Shown: positions 11,948 through 20,200 of the stretch, one piece after another | Numbering within the stretch: position 1 is the first letter of the stretch | Layout: each line of letters begins with the position of its first letter | Notes under the pieces: generated by a model | The model's input: the letters and a program-made list of their open reading frames with translations, nothing else | Told to the model about the DNA's origin: nothing | Databases searched by the model: none | Position numbers and translations under genes: made by a program | NCBI RefSeq assembly: GCF_001514285.1 | Contig: NZ_KQ949024.1 | Location: 380,405 to 444,404 of the forward strand | DNA: 64,000 nucleotides | Direction of reading: 5' to 3' | Origin: Streptomyces sp. DSM 15324 | GTDB lineage: Bacteria > Actinomycetota > Actinomycetes > Streptomycetales > Streptomycetaceae

Positions 11948-13447
11948 TCAGTCCGAACGCGTGAGCGGCGTCGGCTCCGGAGCCCCTGCGGGCCGGTCGG
12001 GGCGGTGGGGCAGGGCGGGGCTGTCAGGCAGGGCGGGGCTGTCGGGCAGGGCGGAGCGGTCGGGCAGGGCGGAGCGGTCGGGCAGGGCGGAGCGGTCGGG
12101 CAGGGCGGAGCGGTCGGCCAAGGCGGGTCGGTCGGCCAAGGCGGGTCGGTCCGCCAGGGCCGGTCGCTCGGGCCGGTGAGGCCGCTCAGGCCGCTCGGGC
12201 CGCGGGACGTCGTCCAGGTCGCGGATGGCCGGGATCGGTGAGCGCAGCAGCCACAGCACCGACAGCGCACCGCCCACGGCGGCCACGGTGAAGGTCGCGC
12301 GCAGGCCCACGGCGGTGGCGAGTCCACCGCCCGCCAGGGCACCCAGGGGACGCACCCCGTAGTTGACCGTGCTGTACGCACCGATCACCCGGCCCCTGAG
12401 ACCGTCCGGAGTCACCGCTGTGTCCAGCGAGTTGAGGTTGACGTCGAAGATCATGACGCCGAAGCAGGACAGGAACCAGGCGGCGGCCAGCACCGCGGCC
12501 CGGGCGAGGAGGGACCCCTGGGCGGCCCAGAGCAGCGCGAGGGGGGCCGGGAACAGGACGGCGCCCACCGCGATGCTGCGGCCGAGGCCGATGCGCCGGG
12601 ACAGCGCGGGCGCGGTCACCGCCCCGAGGAGCGCCCCGAGCGCCCCCGCCCCGAACGCCAGCCCGGTCGCCGCCGGGGACAGCCCCAGCTCGCGGTCCGC
12701 GAACAGCACCAGCAGTCCGGTGCCGGTCAGGAAGGTGAAGAAGTTGACGGTGGCCGCGCAGCCGAGGCTGGCCCGCAGCACCGGCTGACGCAGAACGAAG
12801 GCGAGCCCCTCCCGGGCCAGCCGGGGCAGGGACGGCCCGTCCGGGTCGGCGGGCTCCGGTTCGTCGACGCGCACCGGCCGCAGCAGCAGCGCCGAGGCGA
12901 GGAAGGACAGACTGTCGGCCGCGACGGCGACCGGCGCGGTCAGCAGCTGCACCAGGCCGCCGCCCAGGGCCGGGCCGGCCACGAAGGCCACCGAACGGCT
13001 CGCGGCGAGCTTGCTGTTGGCGTCGAGGTACGACGACTGCGGCACGAGGCGGGCGAAGAAGCTCTGGTACGCCGACCCGAACACCACCGCCGCCGCCCCG
13101 CTCAGCGCCGCCACCGCGTAGAGCTGGCCCAGGGTGAGCGCGTCCAGGAGCGCCGCCACCGGCAGGGTGAGCAGCAGGGCGGCGCGCACCAGATCGGTGC
13201 CGATCATGAGCCGGCGCTTGCCGGGACGCCGGTCGACCCAGGCGCCGAGGAACAGCCCGACCAGGTTCGGCACCCAGACGAGCGCCGTCAGCCACGCGAC
13301 CTCGGCGGCGGAGGCGTGCAGGGTGCCCACCGCGACCAGCGGCAGCGCGAGGTCGGAGACCCGGTCACCGCACTGGGAGACGGTCTGTCCGGCCCAGAAC
13401 CGCAGAAAGCGGCCGTCCCGCCACAACGAGCCCGGGCCCGCCTTCAC
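11948..13447 (-). CDS. MFS transporter with a repetitive C-terminal tail
   Basis: Major facilitator of the MFS_3/enterobactin-exporter-like group, 499 residues, twelve predicted helices. The N-terminus SLWRDGRFLRFWAGQTVSQ, WVDRRPGKRRLMI and the second-half motif RGRVIGAYSTVNYG are typical. Start is the GTG at 13447, which overlaps the stop of the upstream ArsR-type gene (GTGA). After the last helix the protein has a hydrophilic tail of about 90 residues with nine copies of a six-residue unit (DRSALP-like), encoded by an 18-bp tandem array at 12008-12169. The tail is likely dispensable and variable in length. Probably a drug exporter under control of its operon partner. Confidence 0.88.
   Translation of the reverse strand: MKAGPGSLWRDGRFLRFWAGQTVSQCGDRVSDLALPLVAVGTLHASAAEVAWLTALVWVPNLVGLFLGAWVDRRPGKRRLMIGTDLVRAALLLTLPVAALLDALTLGQLYAVAALSGAAAVVFGSAYQSFFARLVPQSSYLDANSKLAASRSVAFVAGPALGGGLVQLLTAPVAVAADSLSFLASALLLRPVRVDEPEPADPDGPSLPRLAREGLAFVLRQPVLRASLGCAATVNFFTFLTGTGLLVLFADRELGLSPAATGLAFGAGALGALLGAVTAPALSRRIGLGRSIAVGAVLFPAPLALLWAAQGSLLARAAVLAAAWFLSCFGVMIFDVNLNSLDTAVTPDGLRGRVIGAYSTVNYGVRPLGALAGGGLATAVGLRATFTVAAVGGALSVLWLLRSPIPAIRDLDDVPRPERPERPHRPERPALADRPALADRPALADRSALPDRSALPDRSALPDRSALPDSPALPDSPALPHRPDRPAGAPEPTPLTRSD
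12008..12169 (-). repeat. 18-bp minisatellite, nine copies, coding for the MFS tail
   Basis: Nine consecutive 18-bp units, of which four are identical (GGGCAGGGCGGAGCGGTC on the plus strand) and the rest differ at 1-6 positions. Because 18 is a multiple of three the transporter frame stays open through the array, so copy-number change would only lengthen or shorten the tail. Confidence 0.9.
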
Positions 13448-14025
13448 TCCGCGGCGCCCTCGGGAAGTGTGTACGTGAGGACGCGCACGCCCCGGCTGCC
13501 GGGTGGCCACCGCTCCTTCGTGCGGGCGAGGTACGGCGCGAGGAGCTCCTCGACGGCCTCCTGGAGGCGGCCCAGTTCCTCGGCGGTGACGACGATCCTG
13601 CTGTTCAGCCCGCCGGCCCGGGCCGCCCACTGCGGCTCCAGGTCCGGTTCGGTCTCGGTGAGCCAGCGCGCCGGCAGTCCCGCGGTCCGTGCGAACATCT
13701 CCGCGACCAGGACGCGCGCGGCCGAGCGCCCCTCCTCGTCCCGCGGCGCTCCGGACCGGAAGCACCGGCCCACCGACTCCCAGCGCCGCTCGCGCCGGTC
13801 CGTCCCGGCCTCGGCGTCGCGGACCAGCCCGAAGGCGGCGAGGTGGCGCAGATGCCAGCTCGTCACGGACGGCGTCGCGCCGACGTGCGGGGAGAGCTGG
13901 GTCGCCGTGGCCGGCCCGTGCCGCTGGAGGCGTTCCAGCACGGCCAGCCGCACCGGGTGCGCGAGCGCCCGCATGGCCTTGGGATCGGTGAGTTCGACAT
14001 CGCCCGATCGGTTACCCACATCCAT
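13444..14025 (-). CDS. ArsR/helix-turn-helix regulator of the MFS operon
   Basis: Winged-helix repressor of 193 residues with an ArsR-like HTH_20 domain: DPKAMRALAHPVRLAVLERL, then GPATATQLSPHVGATPSVTS as the recognition region. The C-terminal half (LEPQWAARAGGLNSRIVVTAEELGRLQEAVEELL) is a ligand or dimer domain common to actinobacterial members. I take the ATG at 14025 because a promoter lies just upstream and would give a leaderless mRNA; an ATG at 14046 is the longer alternative. It overlaps the MFS gene start and probably represses itself and the transporter. Confidence 0.8.
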   Translation of the reverse strand: MDVGNRSGDVELTDPKAMRALAHPVRLAVLERLQRHGPATATQLSPHVGATPSVTSWHLRHLAAFGLVRDAEAGTDRRERRWESVGRCFRSGAPRDEEGRSAARVLVAEMFARTAGLPARWLTETEPDLEPQWAARAGGLNSRIVVTAEELGRLQEAVEELLAPYLARTKERWPPGSRGVRVLTYTLPEGAAE

Positions 14026-14033
14026 GGCGTGAG

Positions 14034-14087
14034 AGTGTCGTCTCATACTGACTGGAAGTCAACTCTCCCTCGAAGAAGGGAAGTTGA
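14034..14087. promoter_or_regulatory. Promoter and operator-like dyad between arsR-type and tetR-type genes
   Basis: On the minus strand TTGACT (14062-14057) and GACACT (14039-14034) are spaced 17 bases and end eight bases before the ATG at 14025, giving a leaderless transcript. Overlapping the -35 box, TCAACT (14059-14064) and AGTTGA (14082-14087) form a dyad, with CCCT and AGGG as inner arms. It is a good candidate operator for either divergent regulator. Confidence 0.5.
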
Positions 14088-14178
14088 TCAGAGCTTCGGC
14101 GGCCTGCGGGGGAAGCTGGCCGCCTCCCTCTAGGATCTCCTGCGAACTGTCCAGGCCCGATCATCCAAGGCGGTCCCC

Positions 14179-14763
14179 ATGCCCCGAGCCGGCCTCACCG
14201 CCGACCGACTGGTCGCGGCCGCCGCCGAACTGGCCGACGAGGCGGGGCCCGACGGCGTCACCCTCTCGGCGCTGGCCCGCCGCTTCGGCGTCAAGGACGC
14301 GAGCCTGTACTCCCACGTCAGGAATCTCAAGGACCTGCGGATCCGGCTCGCCCTGTACGTCGGCGGCGAGATGATCGACCGGATCGCGCCGGCCGTCGCG
14401 GGGCTCGCCGGCAAGGACGCGCTCGCCGCGTTCGCCGGGGCCTACCGGGAGTACGCCCTCCAGCACCCCGGGCGGTACGCGGCCGCGCAGATCCGTATCG
14501 ACCAGGACCTCGCCGTCGACTCCGCCGCGATGCGCCGCACCGCCGAGATCACCCACGGCATGCTGCGCGCCTACGGCCTCGCCGAACCCGACCTCACCGA
14601 CGCCGTCCGCCTGCTGCGCAGCACCTTCCACGGCTACTGCGCCCTGGAGGCCGGCGGATCGTTCGGCGCGCCCCGCGACGTACAGCGGTCGTGGGAGAAG
14701 GCGATCGACGCGCTGCACACGGCGCTGACGCACTGGCCCCGGGAGACGGACGCGGCGCCCTGA
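14179..14763 (+). CDS. TetR-family regulator (WHG domain type)
   Basis: Repressor of 194 residues. The TetR HTH is GVTLSALARRFGVKDASLYS with HVRNLKDLRIRLALY as the connecting helix; the C-terminal ligand domain carries the TetR_C_33/WHG pattern (FHGYCALEAGGSFG). It is transcribed away from the ArsR/MFS operon and shares the dyad-containing intergenic region with it, so it may regulate that operon or itself. Ends convergent with a VOC gene, with a 24-bp repeat array between. Confidence 0.85.
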   Translation: MPRAGLTADRLVAAAAELADEAGPDGVTLSALARRFGVKDASLYSHVRNLKDLRIRLALYVGGEMIDRIAPAVAGLAGKDALAAFAGAYREYALQHPGRYAAAQIRIDQDLAVDSAAMRRTAEITHGMLRAYGLAEPDLTDAVRLLRSTFHGYCALEAGGSFGAPRDVQRSWEKAIDALHTALTHWPRETDAAP

Positions 14764-14777
14764 CCCCGGGGGGTCAG

Positions 14778-14849
14778 GCCGGCGGGTCCGGGCGCGTGGA
14801 AGCCGGCAGGTCCGGGCGCTGGGAAGCCGGCGGATCCGGGCGCGGGGAA
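14778..14849. repeat. 24-bp tandem repeat, three copies
   Basis: Three adjacent 24-bp units (14778-14801, 14802-14825, 14826-14849), each starting GCCGGC and ending GGGAA or TGGAA around a GGTCCGGGCG core, with a partial fourth unit up to 14857. The array fills the gap between the TetR stop and the stop codon of the converging VOC gene. Confidence 0.85.
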
Positions 14850-14857
14850 GCCGCCGG

Positions 14858-15238
14858 TCAGCCCGTCGCGGGCGCCCCGCGCTCCGCCCGGCTGCGCTCC
14901 ACGCAGAACTCGTTGCCCTCCGGGTCCGCGAGAAGCGCCCATCCGGTGCCGTCGGGCCTGCGCCGGTCGGCGACCAGCGTGGCGCCGAGGGCGAGCAGCC
15001 GCTCGACCTCCTCATCCCGGGTGCGGTCCTGCGGCTCGAGGTCGAGGTGCACCCGGTTCTTGATCGTCTTGGCCTCCGGCACGGTGACGAAGAGCAGGCC
15101 CGCGCCCTTGATCAACGCCTCCTCGTCACCTGGCTTGTCCTCTTCCTGGAGCGGCAGGCCGAGCACCTCGGACCAGAAACGGGCGACGGCGTAGGCGTCG
15201 GAGCAGTCGATCGTCACGTGGCGAACGGCAGAAGTCAT
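14858..15238 (-). CDS. VOC-family (glyoxalase-like) protein
   Basis: Small vicinal-oxygen-chelate fold protein, 126 residues, one VOC domain: VRHVTIDCSDAYAVARFWSE at the start and WALLADPEGNEFCVERS at the end. The His of VHLDLEP and the Glu of NEFC are at the expected metal-site positions. Such proteins act as antibiotic-binding or isomerase-like enzymes; the function here is unknown. Its stop abuts the 24-bp repeat array. Bases 15239-15480 upstream contain no gene. Confidence 0.8.
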   Translation of the reverse strand: MTSAVRHVTIDCSDAYAVARFWSEVLGLPLQEEDKPGDEEALIKGAGLLFVTVPEAKTIKNRVHLDLEPQDRTRDEEVERLLALGATLVADRRRPDGTGWALLADPEGNEFCVERSRAERGAPATG

Positions 15239-15480
15239 GCGGGGATTGTCGTGCACGGCCTCCCGAGCGGCAACGCGAATACGCTCCCCCGAAGGCCCGG
15301 TCGGCCAGGCCCGCCGGGTGCGCCCACCGCGGTGGCCCCGAACGGCACCGAACGGCACGCCGCGGGTGGCCAGGCCCGCCCCGGACGGCGTCCACGTCAC
15401 GCCGCTGGCAGGTCCCCGGCCTGCGCCAAGCCGCTGCCCCGGGCCCTCGCCGGCCACGACGGCCCCGCGGATCGCCCGGC

Positions 15481-17184
15481 TCAAGCCCTGACCCGTACGG
15501 CGTCCCCCGACAGGGTCACCCGGACCTCGGAGCCGTCGCTCCAGCGCACCCGGATCCCGTCCGGCCCCGCCGCCCGCACGGAGACCGTCTCCTCCAGGGG
15601 GACGGTCTCCGGCTCGGCGGTGAGCCGGGCGAGCGCGACGAAGAGGGTGCCGCCGTCCCCCGTGGTACCCGCGAGGGCGGCGGCCTCCTCGGCGGAGGCC
15701 ACCAGGCCGTGGACCGGGACCAGTTCCGCCCGGAGCCCGGCCCCGGCGTGCCATCCGGTGACCCGGACCGGCGTACCCGGTGCCGCCCCCGTCACCAGAT
15801 GCGCCCGCACCTCCGTCGCCCCGCGCGCCAGCAGCACACTGGTCACCCGTGCTCCGCCGCCCGCGGTGTGCCGCGAGGCCGCCCAGCCGTCCCCGGCGCC
15901 CAGCGGCTCGATCCCCGTACGCCCCGGGTCTCCCCCGACGACCACACTGTTGTCGTACGAGGGGGAGGGCGCCGTCACCGTCGAGTACGCCAGCCGGGTG
16001 TAGTACGGGTCGTAGCGGACGTCCTCGCTGCCGTGGTTGTGCAGCCGGACCACGCCGTCCGCCCGGGTGGACTGGAGCAGCCAGTTGGGCGCGGCGACGG
16101 GGGTCACGGCGTCCTCGCGCTCCGCCGGGCCCGGCTCCTCCGTGGCCGTCCACACCTCGTGGTCCGGCGGGAGCAGCAGGCCGAGGAACCCCTTGCTCGC
16201 CCAGTAGGGGGAGGCGGGGCCCGAGTAGCCCTGGAGGACGGCGGGGTCGGGGCCGTGCCAGCCGAGGGTGAGCAGCCCGCGCTCGTCCACGGCGTCCCGC
16301 TCCAGGAAGTACTTCAGCGCGCCGGAGGCCAGCCGGCGGGTCTCGCCGGGCGACAACGGGGTGTGGCCGGTGAGGGCGCCCAGCCAGAGCGGGCCGGCGG
16401 TCGCGAAGCGGTAGGTGAGGGAGCGGCCCTGGTGCATCGGGGCGCCGTCGCCGCCGAACAGCCGGGCGTAGTCGGCGAGGTGGGTCTCGAGCCGGCTGCC
16501 GTATACAGTGAGCAGTCGACTGTCGTCGGCGAGCCAGGCGTGCAGCACCGGATACAGGTGCATCGCCCAGCCGTTGTAGTAGTCGTACTTGCGGCCGTCG
16601 CCGTCCGTGTACCAGCCGCCGCCGACGTACCACTGCTCGATCCGCTCCAGCCCGCGGTCGACCGCCTTGCCGGCCGCCTCGCTCTCGTGACCGATCTCCT
16701 GGAGGAAGCCGCCGACCGTGACGGGGAACAACTCCCAGTTGCACGGCCAGGGTTCGGCGCTCAGTGCGTCACCGAGCCAGTGCGCGGCGCGCTGCCGCAC
16801 GCAGTCGTCGAGGCGGTCCCACAGGAGGGGTCGGGTCAGCCGCAGCGCGAGGGCGACGGACGCGGCCTCGACGAGCGGCTGGCCGCGGTCCTCGATGCGG
16901 GGCCAGACGCCGCGGACGCCGGCCGCGAGTCCGTCGGCGTACCGCTCCAGGGCCGTCTCGTCGCGGCGGAACGCGGCGAGGAGCAGGGTGCGGGCGTACC
17001 CCTCCAGTCCGTCGGAGAGACGGCCCGACCAGCTCTGCCGGTCGCCGGGGAAGTGGTAGAGGGCCCGGTCCTCGGTGGCGTACGGCTCCACCGCGGCCAG
17101 CAGCGCGTCGGCGGCGGCCTCCCAGTGGGCGCGGGTGAAGCCGGTACGCGGGCTGAGGGCGGGGTCGGGCGGCGGCAGGCGCAT
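15481..17184 (-). CDS. DUF2264-domain protein, probable glycoside hydrolase
   Basis: Single-domain protein of 567 residues with no signal peptide, matching DUF2264 across its length: an alpha/alpha-barrel-like N-terminal half (ALYHFPGDRQSWSGRLSDGL, PCNWELFPVTVGGFL, YVGGGWYTDGDGRKYDYYNG) and a beta-rich C-terminal half. To my recollection such proteins include CAZy GH154 beta-glucuronidases acting on plant polysaccharides. It lies 83 bases downstream of the CE12 esterase gene, so it probably trims oligosaccharides released from rhamnogalacturonan or arabinogalactan inside the cell. A rare-codon stretch (plus strand 16501-16530) contains GTATACAGT. Confidence 0.8.
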   Translation of the reverse strand: MRLPPPDPALSPRTGFTRAHWEAAADALLAAVEPYATEDRALYHFPGDRQSWSGRLSDGLEGYARTLLLAAFRRDETALERYADGLAAGVRGVWPRIEDRGQPLVEAASVALALRLTRPLLWDRLDDCVRQRAAHWLGDALSAEPWPCNWELFPVTVGGFLQEIGHESEAAGKAVDRGLERIEQWYVGGGWYTDGDGRKYDYYNGWAMHLYPVLHAWLADDSRLLTVYGSRLETHLADYARLFGGDGAPMHQGRSLTYRFATAGPLWLGALTGHTPLSPGETRRLASGALKYFLERDAVDERGLLTLGWHGPDPAVLQGYSGPASPYWASKGFLGLLLPPDHEVWTATEEPGPAEREDAVTPVAAPNWLLQSTRADGVVRLHNHGSEDVRYDPYYTRLAYSTVTAPSPSYDNSVVVGGDPGRTGIEPLGAGDGWAASRHTAGGGARVTSVLLARGATEVRAHLVTGAAPGTPVRVTGWHAGAGLRAELVPVHGLVASAEEAAALAGTTGDGGTLFVALARLTAEPETVPLEETVSVRAAGPDGIRVRWSDGSEVRVTLSGDAVRVRA

Positions 17185-17267
17185 CGGTGGTTTCTCTCTC
17201 GGCGCGGTGGTCGGGGCGGGTCAGGCCCTGGGGGCGTCCCGGTTCCGGTCGGGGCGCCCCCAGGAGT

Positions 17268-18320
17268 TCATCCCACCCGCACGGTGCCCCGGGGCACCAG
17301 GTGCTGGGCGACGAGCTCGTCGCGGACCAGGCCCGCGTAGGCCGTGGCTCCGCGCACGGAGGTGTGCGTGTTGTCGCGTTTCTCGTTGTACAGGTACAGC
17401 GCCTTGGAGCCCTCCACGCCCAGGGACTCCACCAGCGCCTTGGTCCGCGCGGTGAGGTCGATCAGCGGTACGTCCCGGGCGGCGGCGACCGAGCGGATCA
17501 CCGCCGGGTGGTCGACGCCGAGTCCGTTGACCAGCAGGGCCGTTCCGTTGTCGAGTGTGCCGTCGGCGTTGAACCAGCGGCGTACGACGGGGGTGACGAG
17601 GACGGGGCTGCCGCCCTTCTCCCGCACCCCCGCCACCAGTGTCTCCAGGTTCGCGCGGTACGTCACCTCGTCGGTCGTCTTGTCGTTGTGCGCCAGCTGG
17701 ATCAGGACCAGGTCGCCGGGGCGGATCAGCGGCTGGACCGTGGCCCAGAGCTGCGGGTTCCCCAGATAGGTGACCGTACTCTCGCCGGAATCGGCGTAGT
17801 TGGCGACCGAGACGCCCCGGCGCAGATACTGCGGCAGCTCCTGGCCCCAGCCGGTGTAGGGCTCGCCGGGCTGGTCGCAGACGGTGGAGTCACCGACCAG
17901 GAGGATCTGCCGGGCGTGCCGGGCGGGGGTGACCCGGATGTCCGCGAGGGCGGGTGCGGTGCCGCCGAGTGCCAGGTCCAGTCCGGGAGTTCCCTCGGCG
18001 CCGGTCGGTTCGCCCTCCGGCGTACGGACGTTCACCGTGAAGCTGCGGACGAGGCGTTCCCCGGCCGGGACCGCCGTCTCGGCGAGCAGCGCCCGCCGGG
18101 TCTCCCCGCCGACGGAGGTGCTGGAGTCGGTGTCGCCACCGAGGACGACCCGGACGTCGTAGGTGCCGGGCGGGACGTCGAAGTGACACACGCCGGCGGT
18201 GCAGTGGTCGATGCCGAGGGGTGCGGGGCGGTGCTCGTGCGCCCGTGCGGGGGCGGGGAGAGCCGTGAGGACGGCGGTGAGGGCCAGTGCGGTCGGCACG
18301 GCGAGGGTGAAACGTCTCAC
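17268..18320 (-). CDS. Secreted rhamnogalacturonan acetylesterase, CE12 (SGNH)
   Basis: Removes acetyl groups from pectin rhamnogalacturonan I; 350 residues. Signal peptide VRRFTLAVPTALALTAVLTA...ARA, a beta-sandwich N-terminal domain (GVCHFDVPPGTYDVRVVLGG), then the SGNH hydrolase with block I GDSTVCDQ (catalytic Ser), block III/Asn region LAHNDKT and the catalytic Asp-His pair in DNTHTS. The GTG at 18320 is preceded by GGAGGA; the frame continues upstream without a ribosome site. Divergent from the PL4 lyase with shared LacI-type sites between. Confidence 0.9.
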   Translation of the reverse strand: MRRFTLAVPTALALTAVLTALPAPARAHEHRPAPLGIDHCTAGVCHFDVPPGTYDVRVVLGGDTDSSTSVGGETRRALLAETAVPAGERLVRSFTVNVRTPEGEPTGAEGTPGLDLALGGTAPALADIRVTPARHARQILLVGDSTVCDQPGEPYTGWGQELPQYLRRGVSVANYADSGESTVTYLGNPQLWATVQPLIRPGDLVLIQLAHNDKTTDEVTYRANLETLVAGVREKGGSPVLVTPVVRRWFNADGTLDNGTALLVNGLGVDHPAVIRSVAAARDVPLIDLTARTKALVESLGVEGSKALYLYNEKRDNTHTSVRGATAYAGLVRDELVAQHLVPRGTVRVG

Positions 18321-18373
18321 TGAGGCTCCTCCGTCACGGCAGCAGTCCTGGAGGCTGGACCGTACCGCCATTG

Positions 18374-18456
18374 ACAAGCGCTTTCCAGACCCTGAAGCGA
18401 TTTCACAAGATTGCCAACCTCCCGCGAGTGAAAGCCCTTTCGCGAAATCGTTTCAA
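18374..18456. promoter_or_regulatory. Cluster of LacI-type operator half-palindromes
   Basis: Four CG-centred dyads lie in the divergent region: AAGCGCTT (18376-18383), TGAAGCGATTTCA (18393-18405), GAAAGCCCTTTC (18430-18441, perfect arms) and GAAATCGTTTC (18444-18454). A minus-strand promoter TTGGCA (18417-18412) and CAGGGT (18394-18389), spaced 17 bases, overlaps them. Similar 12-mers occur at 21811 and 27701-27728. They fit a LacI/GalR-family repressor encoded elsewhere. Confidence 0.55.
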
Positions 18457-18510
18457 CTGTCACTCTCTCCCACACCCGCACACCCCACACCTCCCGAAGG
18501 AGGCTCCCCC

Positions 18511-20190
18511 ATGTCCGGATCCGACGGCCACCCGGTCCGACGCCGTACCTTCGTGCTCTCCGCCGCGGCCGCCGCCGGCACGGCCGCCCTCGCCGGCCCC
18601 CTCTCCTCCCCCGCCTCGGCGGCGGGATTCGGCTGGAGCGACGACGGCTCCCACTACGTCGTCGACACCGGCGCGAGCCTGGTCTTCAAGGTCAGCAAGA
18701 CCAACGGCGACCTCACCTCGCTGGTCTACAGGGGCACCGAGTACCAGGGCTACGACGGCAAGAACTCGCACATCGAGTCCGGGCTCGGCACCTCGACGGT
18801 GACGATCGCCCGGTCCGGCGCGACGATCCTGATCTCGGTCGCCCACGGCACGCTCAAGCACTACTACGCGGCCCGCAGCGGCGAGAACAACGTCTACCTC
18901 TGGACCGACAAGGCCGACACCTCCGTCTCGGCCACCCGCTACATCGTCCGTGTGAAGAAGGGCCTGTTCCTCAACGACGAGCCCGACTCCTACACCTACA
19001 CGTCCTCCACCATCGAGGCCTCGGACGTGTTCGCGAAGTCCGACGGCCAGACCCGCTCCAAGCACTACGCCAAGGTGCGGGTGATCGACTACGACTACAC
19101 CGGATGGTCCACCGGATCCGTCGGACTGTGGATCGTCCGCAGCAACCACGAGAAGGCCTCCGGCGGCCCCTTCTACCGGTCGCTCCTGCGCCACCAGAGC
19201 GCCGACGGCGGCGGCCTGTACGAGATCCTCTACTACGGCGAGAACCAGACCGAGGCCCAGCGCTTCGGCCTCCAGGGCCCGTACGTCATCGCCTTCACCG
19301 ACGGCGGCGCCCCCTCCCCCTCCCTCTACCCGGGCACCCTGACCACGTCCTGGGCGGACTCCCTCGGCATCTCCGGGTACGTCCCCGCGAGCGGCCGGGG
19401 CCGGGTGGCCGGCGTGGGCATCAGCGGACGCAACCCGGCGTACCCGTACACGGTCGGGCTCGCCAACTCGGCCGCCCAGTACTGGGGATCGGCGCGGGCC
19501 TCGGACGGCTACTTCTCCATCGGCGGGGCCCTGCCGGGGACGTACACGCTGACCGTCTACAAGGGCGAGCTGGCTGTATACAGTACGCAGGTGACGGTGT
19601 CCGCCGGTGGGACCACCACCCTCAACACGATCGCGATCCCGTCCTCCAACGACCCGGGCAACGCCAGTGCCCTCTGGCGGATCGGGGACTGGAACGGCAC
19701 GCCCGGCGGCTTCAAGAACGCCGACCTGATGACGTACGCGCACCCCTCCGACGTACGGGCCGCCCCCTGGACGGGCAATGTGGTCATCGGCAGCGGCACC
19801 GAGACCTCCGCCTTCCCCTGCTACCTGTGGAAGGACGTCAACAGCGGCATCGTCGTCCACTTCCGGCTGACCGCGGCCCAGGCCGCCGCCGCGCACACCC
19901 TGCGCATCGGCGTGACGACGGCCTACGCCAACGGCCGGCCGCAGATCGTCGTCAACGACACCTGGACCTCGGCCGTCCCCTCCCCGCCCACCCAGCCGAG
20001 CACCCGGTCGCTGACCGTGGGGTCCTACCGGGGCAACAACCACACGTTCACCTACAGCGTGCCGGCGTCCGCCTGGCTGACGGACACCGGCGCCTACAAC
20101 CAGCTGAAGATCTACGTGGCGAGCGGCTCGGGGACGACGTCCTTCCTCAGTGCGGGCACATCGATCGACGCGATCGACCTGCTCGCCTGA
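18511..20190 (+). CDS. Secreted rhamnogalacturonan lyase, PL4
   Basis: Cleaves the rhamnogalacturonan I backbone by beta-elimination outside the cell; 559 residues. Tat signal peptide with RRRTFVLSAAAAAG, cleaved after SPASA. The catalytic PL4 beta-sandwich (about 45-300) includes TNGDLTSLVYRGTEYQG; an fnIII-like domain (about 310-390, GTYTLTVYKGELAVYSTQVT) and a CBM-like jelly roll (about 395-559, WRIGDWNGTPGGFKNAD) follow, the standard PL4 three-domain order. GAAGGAGG precedes the ATG. Divergent from the CE12 gene; together they deacetylate and cut RG-I. Confidence 0.92.
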   Translation: MSGSDGHPVRRRTFVLSAAAAAGTAALAGPLSSPASAAGFGWSDDGSHYVVDTGASLVFKVSKTNGDLTSLVYRGTEYQGYDGKNSHIESGLGTSTVTIARSGATILISVAHGTLKHYYAARSGENNVYLWTDKADTSVSATRYIVRVKKGLFLNDEPDSYTYTSSTIEASDVFAKSDGQTRSKHYAKVRVIDYDYTGWSTGSVGLWIVRSNHEKASGGPFYRSLLRHQSADGGGLYEILYYGENQTEAQRFGLQGPYVIAFTDGGAPSPSLYPGTLTTSWADSLGISGYVPASGRGRVAGVGISGRNPAYPYTVGLANSAAQYWGSARASDGYFSIGGALPGTYTLTVYKGELAVYSTQVTVSAGGTTTLNTIAIPSSNDPGNASALWRIGDWNGTPGGFKNADLMTYAHPSDVRAAPWTGNVVIGSGTETSAFPCYLWKDVNSGIVVHFRLTAAQAAAAHTLRIGVTTAYANGRPQIVVNDTWTSAVPSPPTQPSTRSLTVGSYRGNNHTFTYSVPASAWLTDTGAYNQLKIYVASGSGTTSFLSAGTSIDAIDLLA

Positions 20191-20200
20191 CGTCACGTCA

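Noticed and set aside
11948..13765. Longer start for the MFS gene at 13765
   Set aside because: The extra 106 residues are antisense to the end of the ArsR-type gene and lack transporter sequence; the GTG at 13447 overlaps the regulator stop and fits the family.
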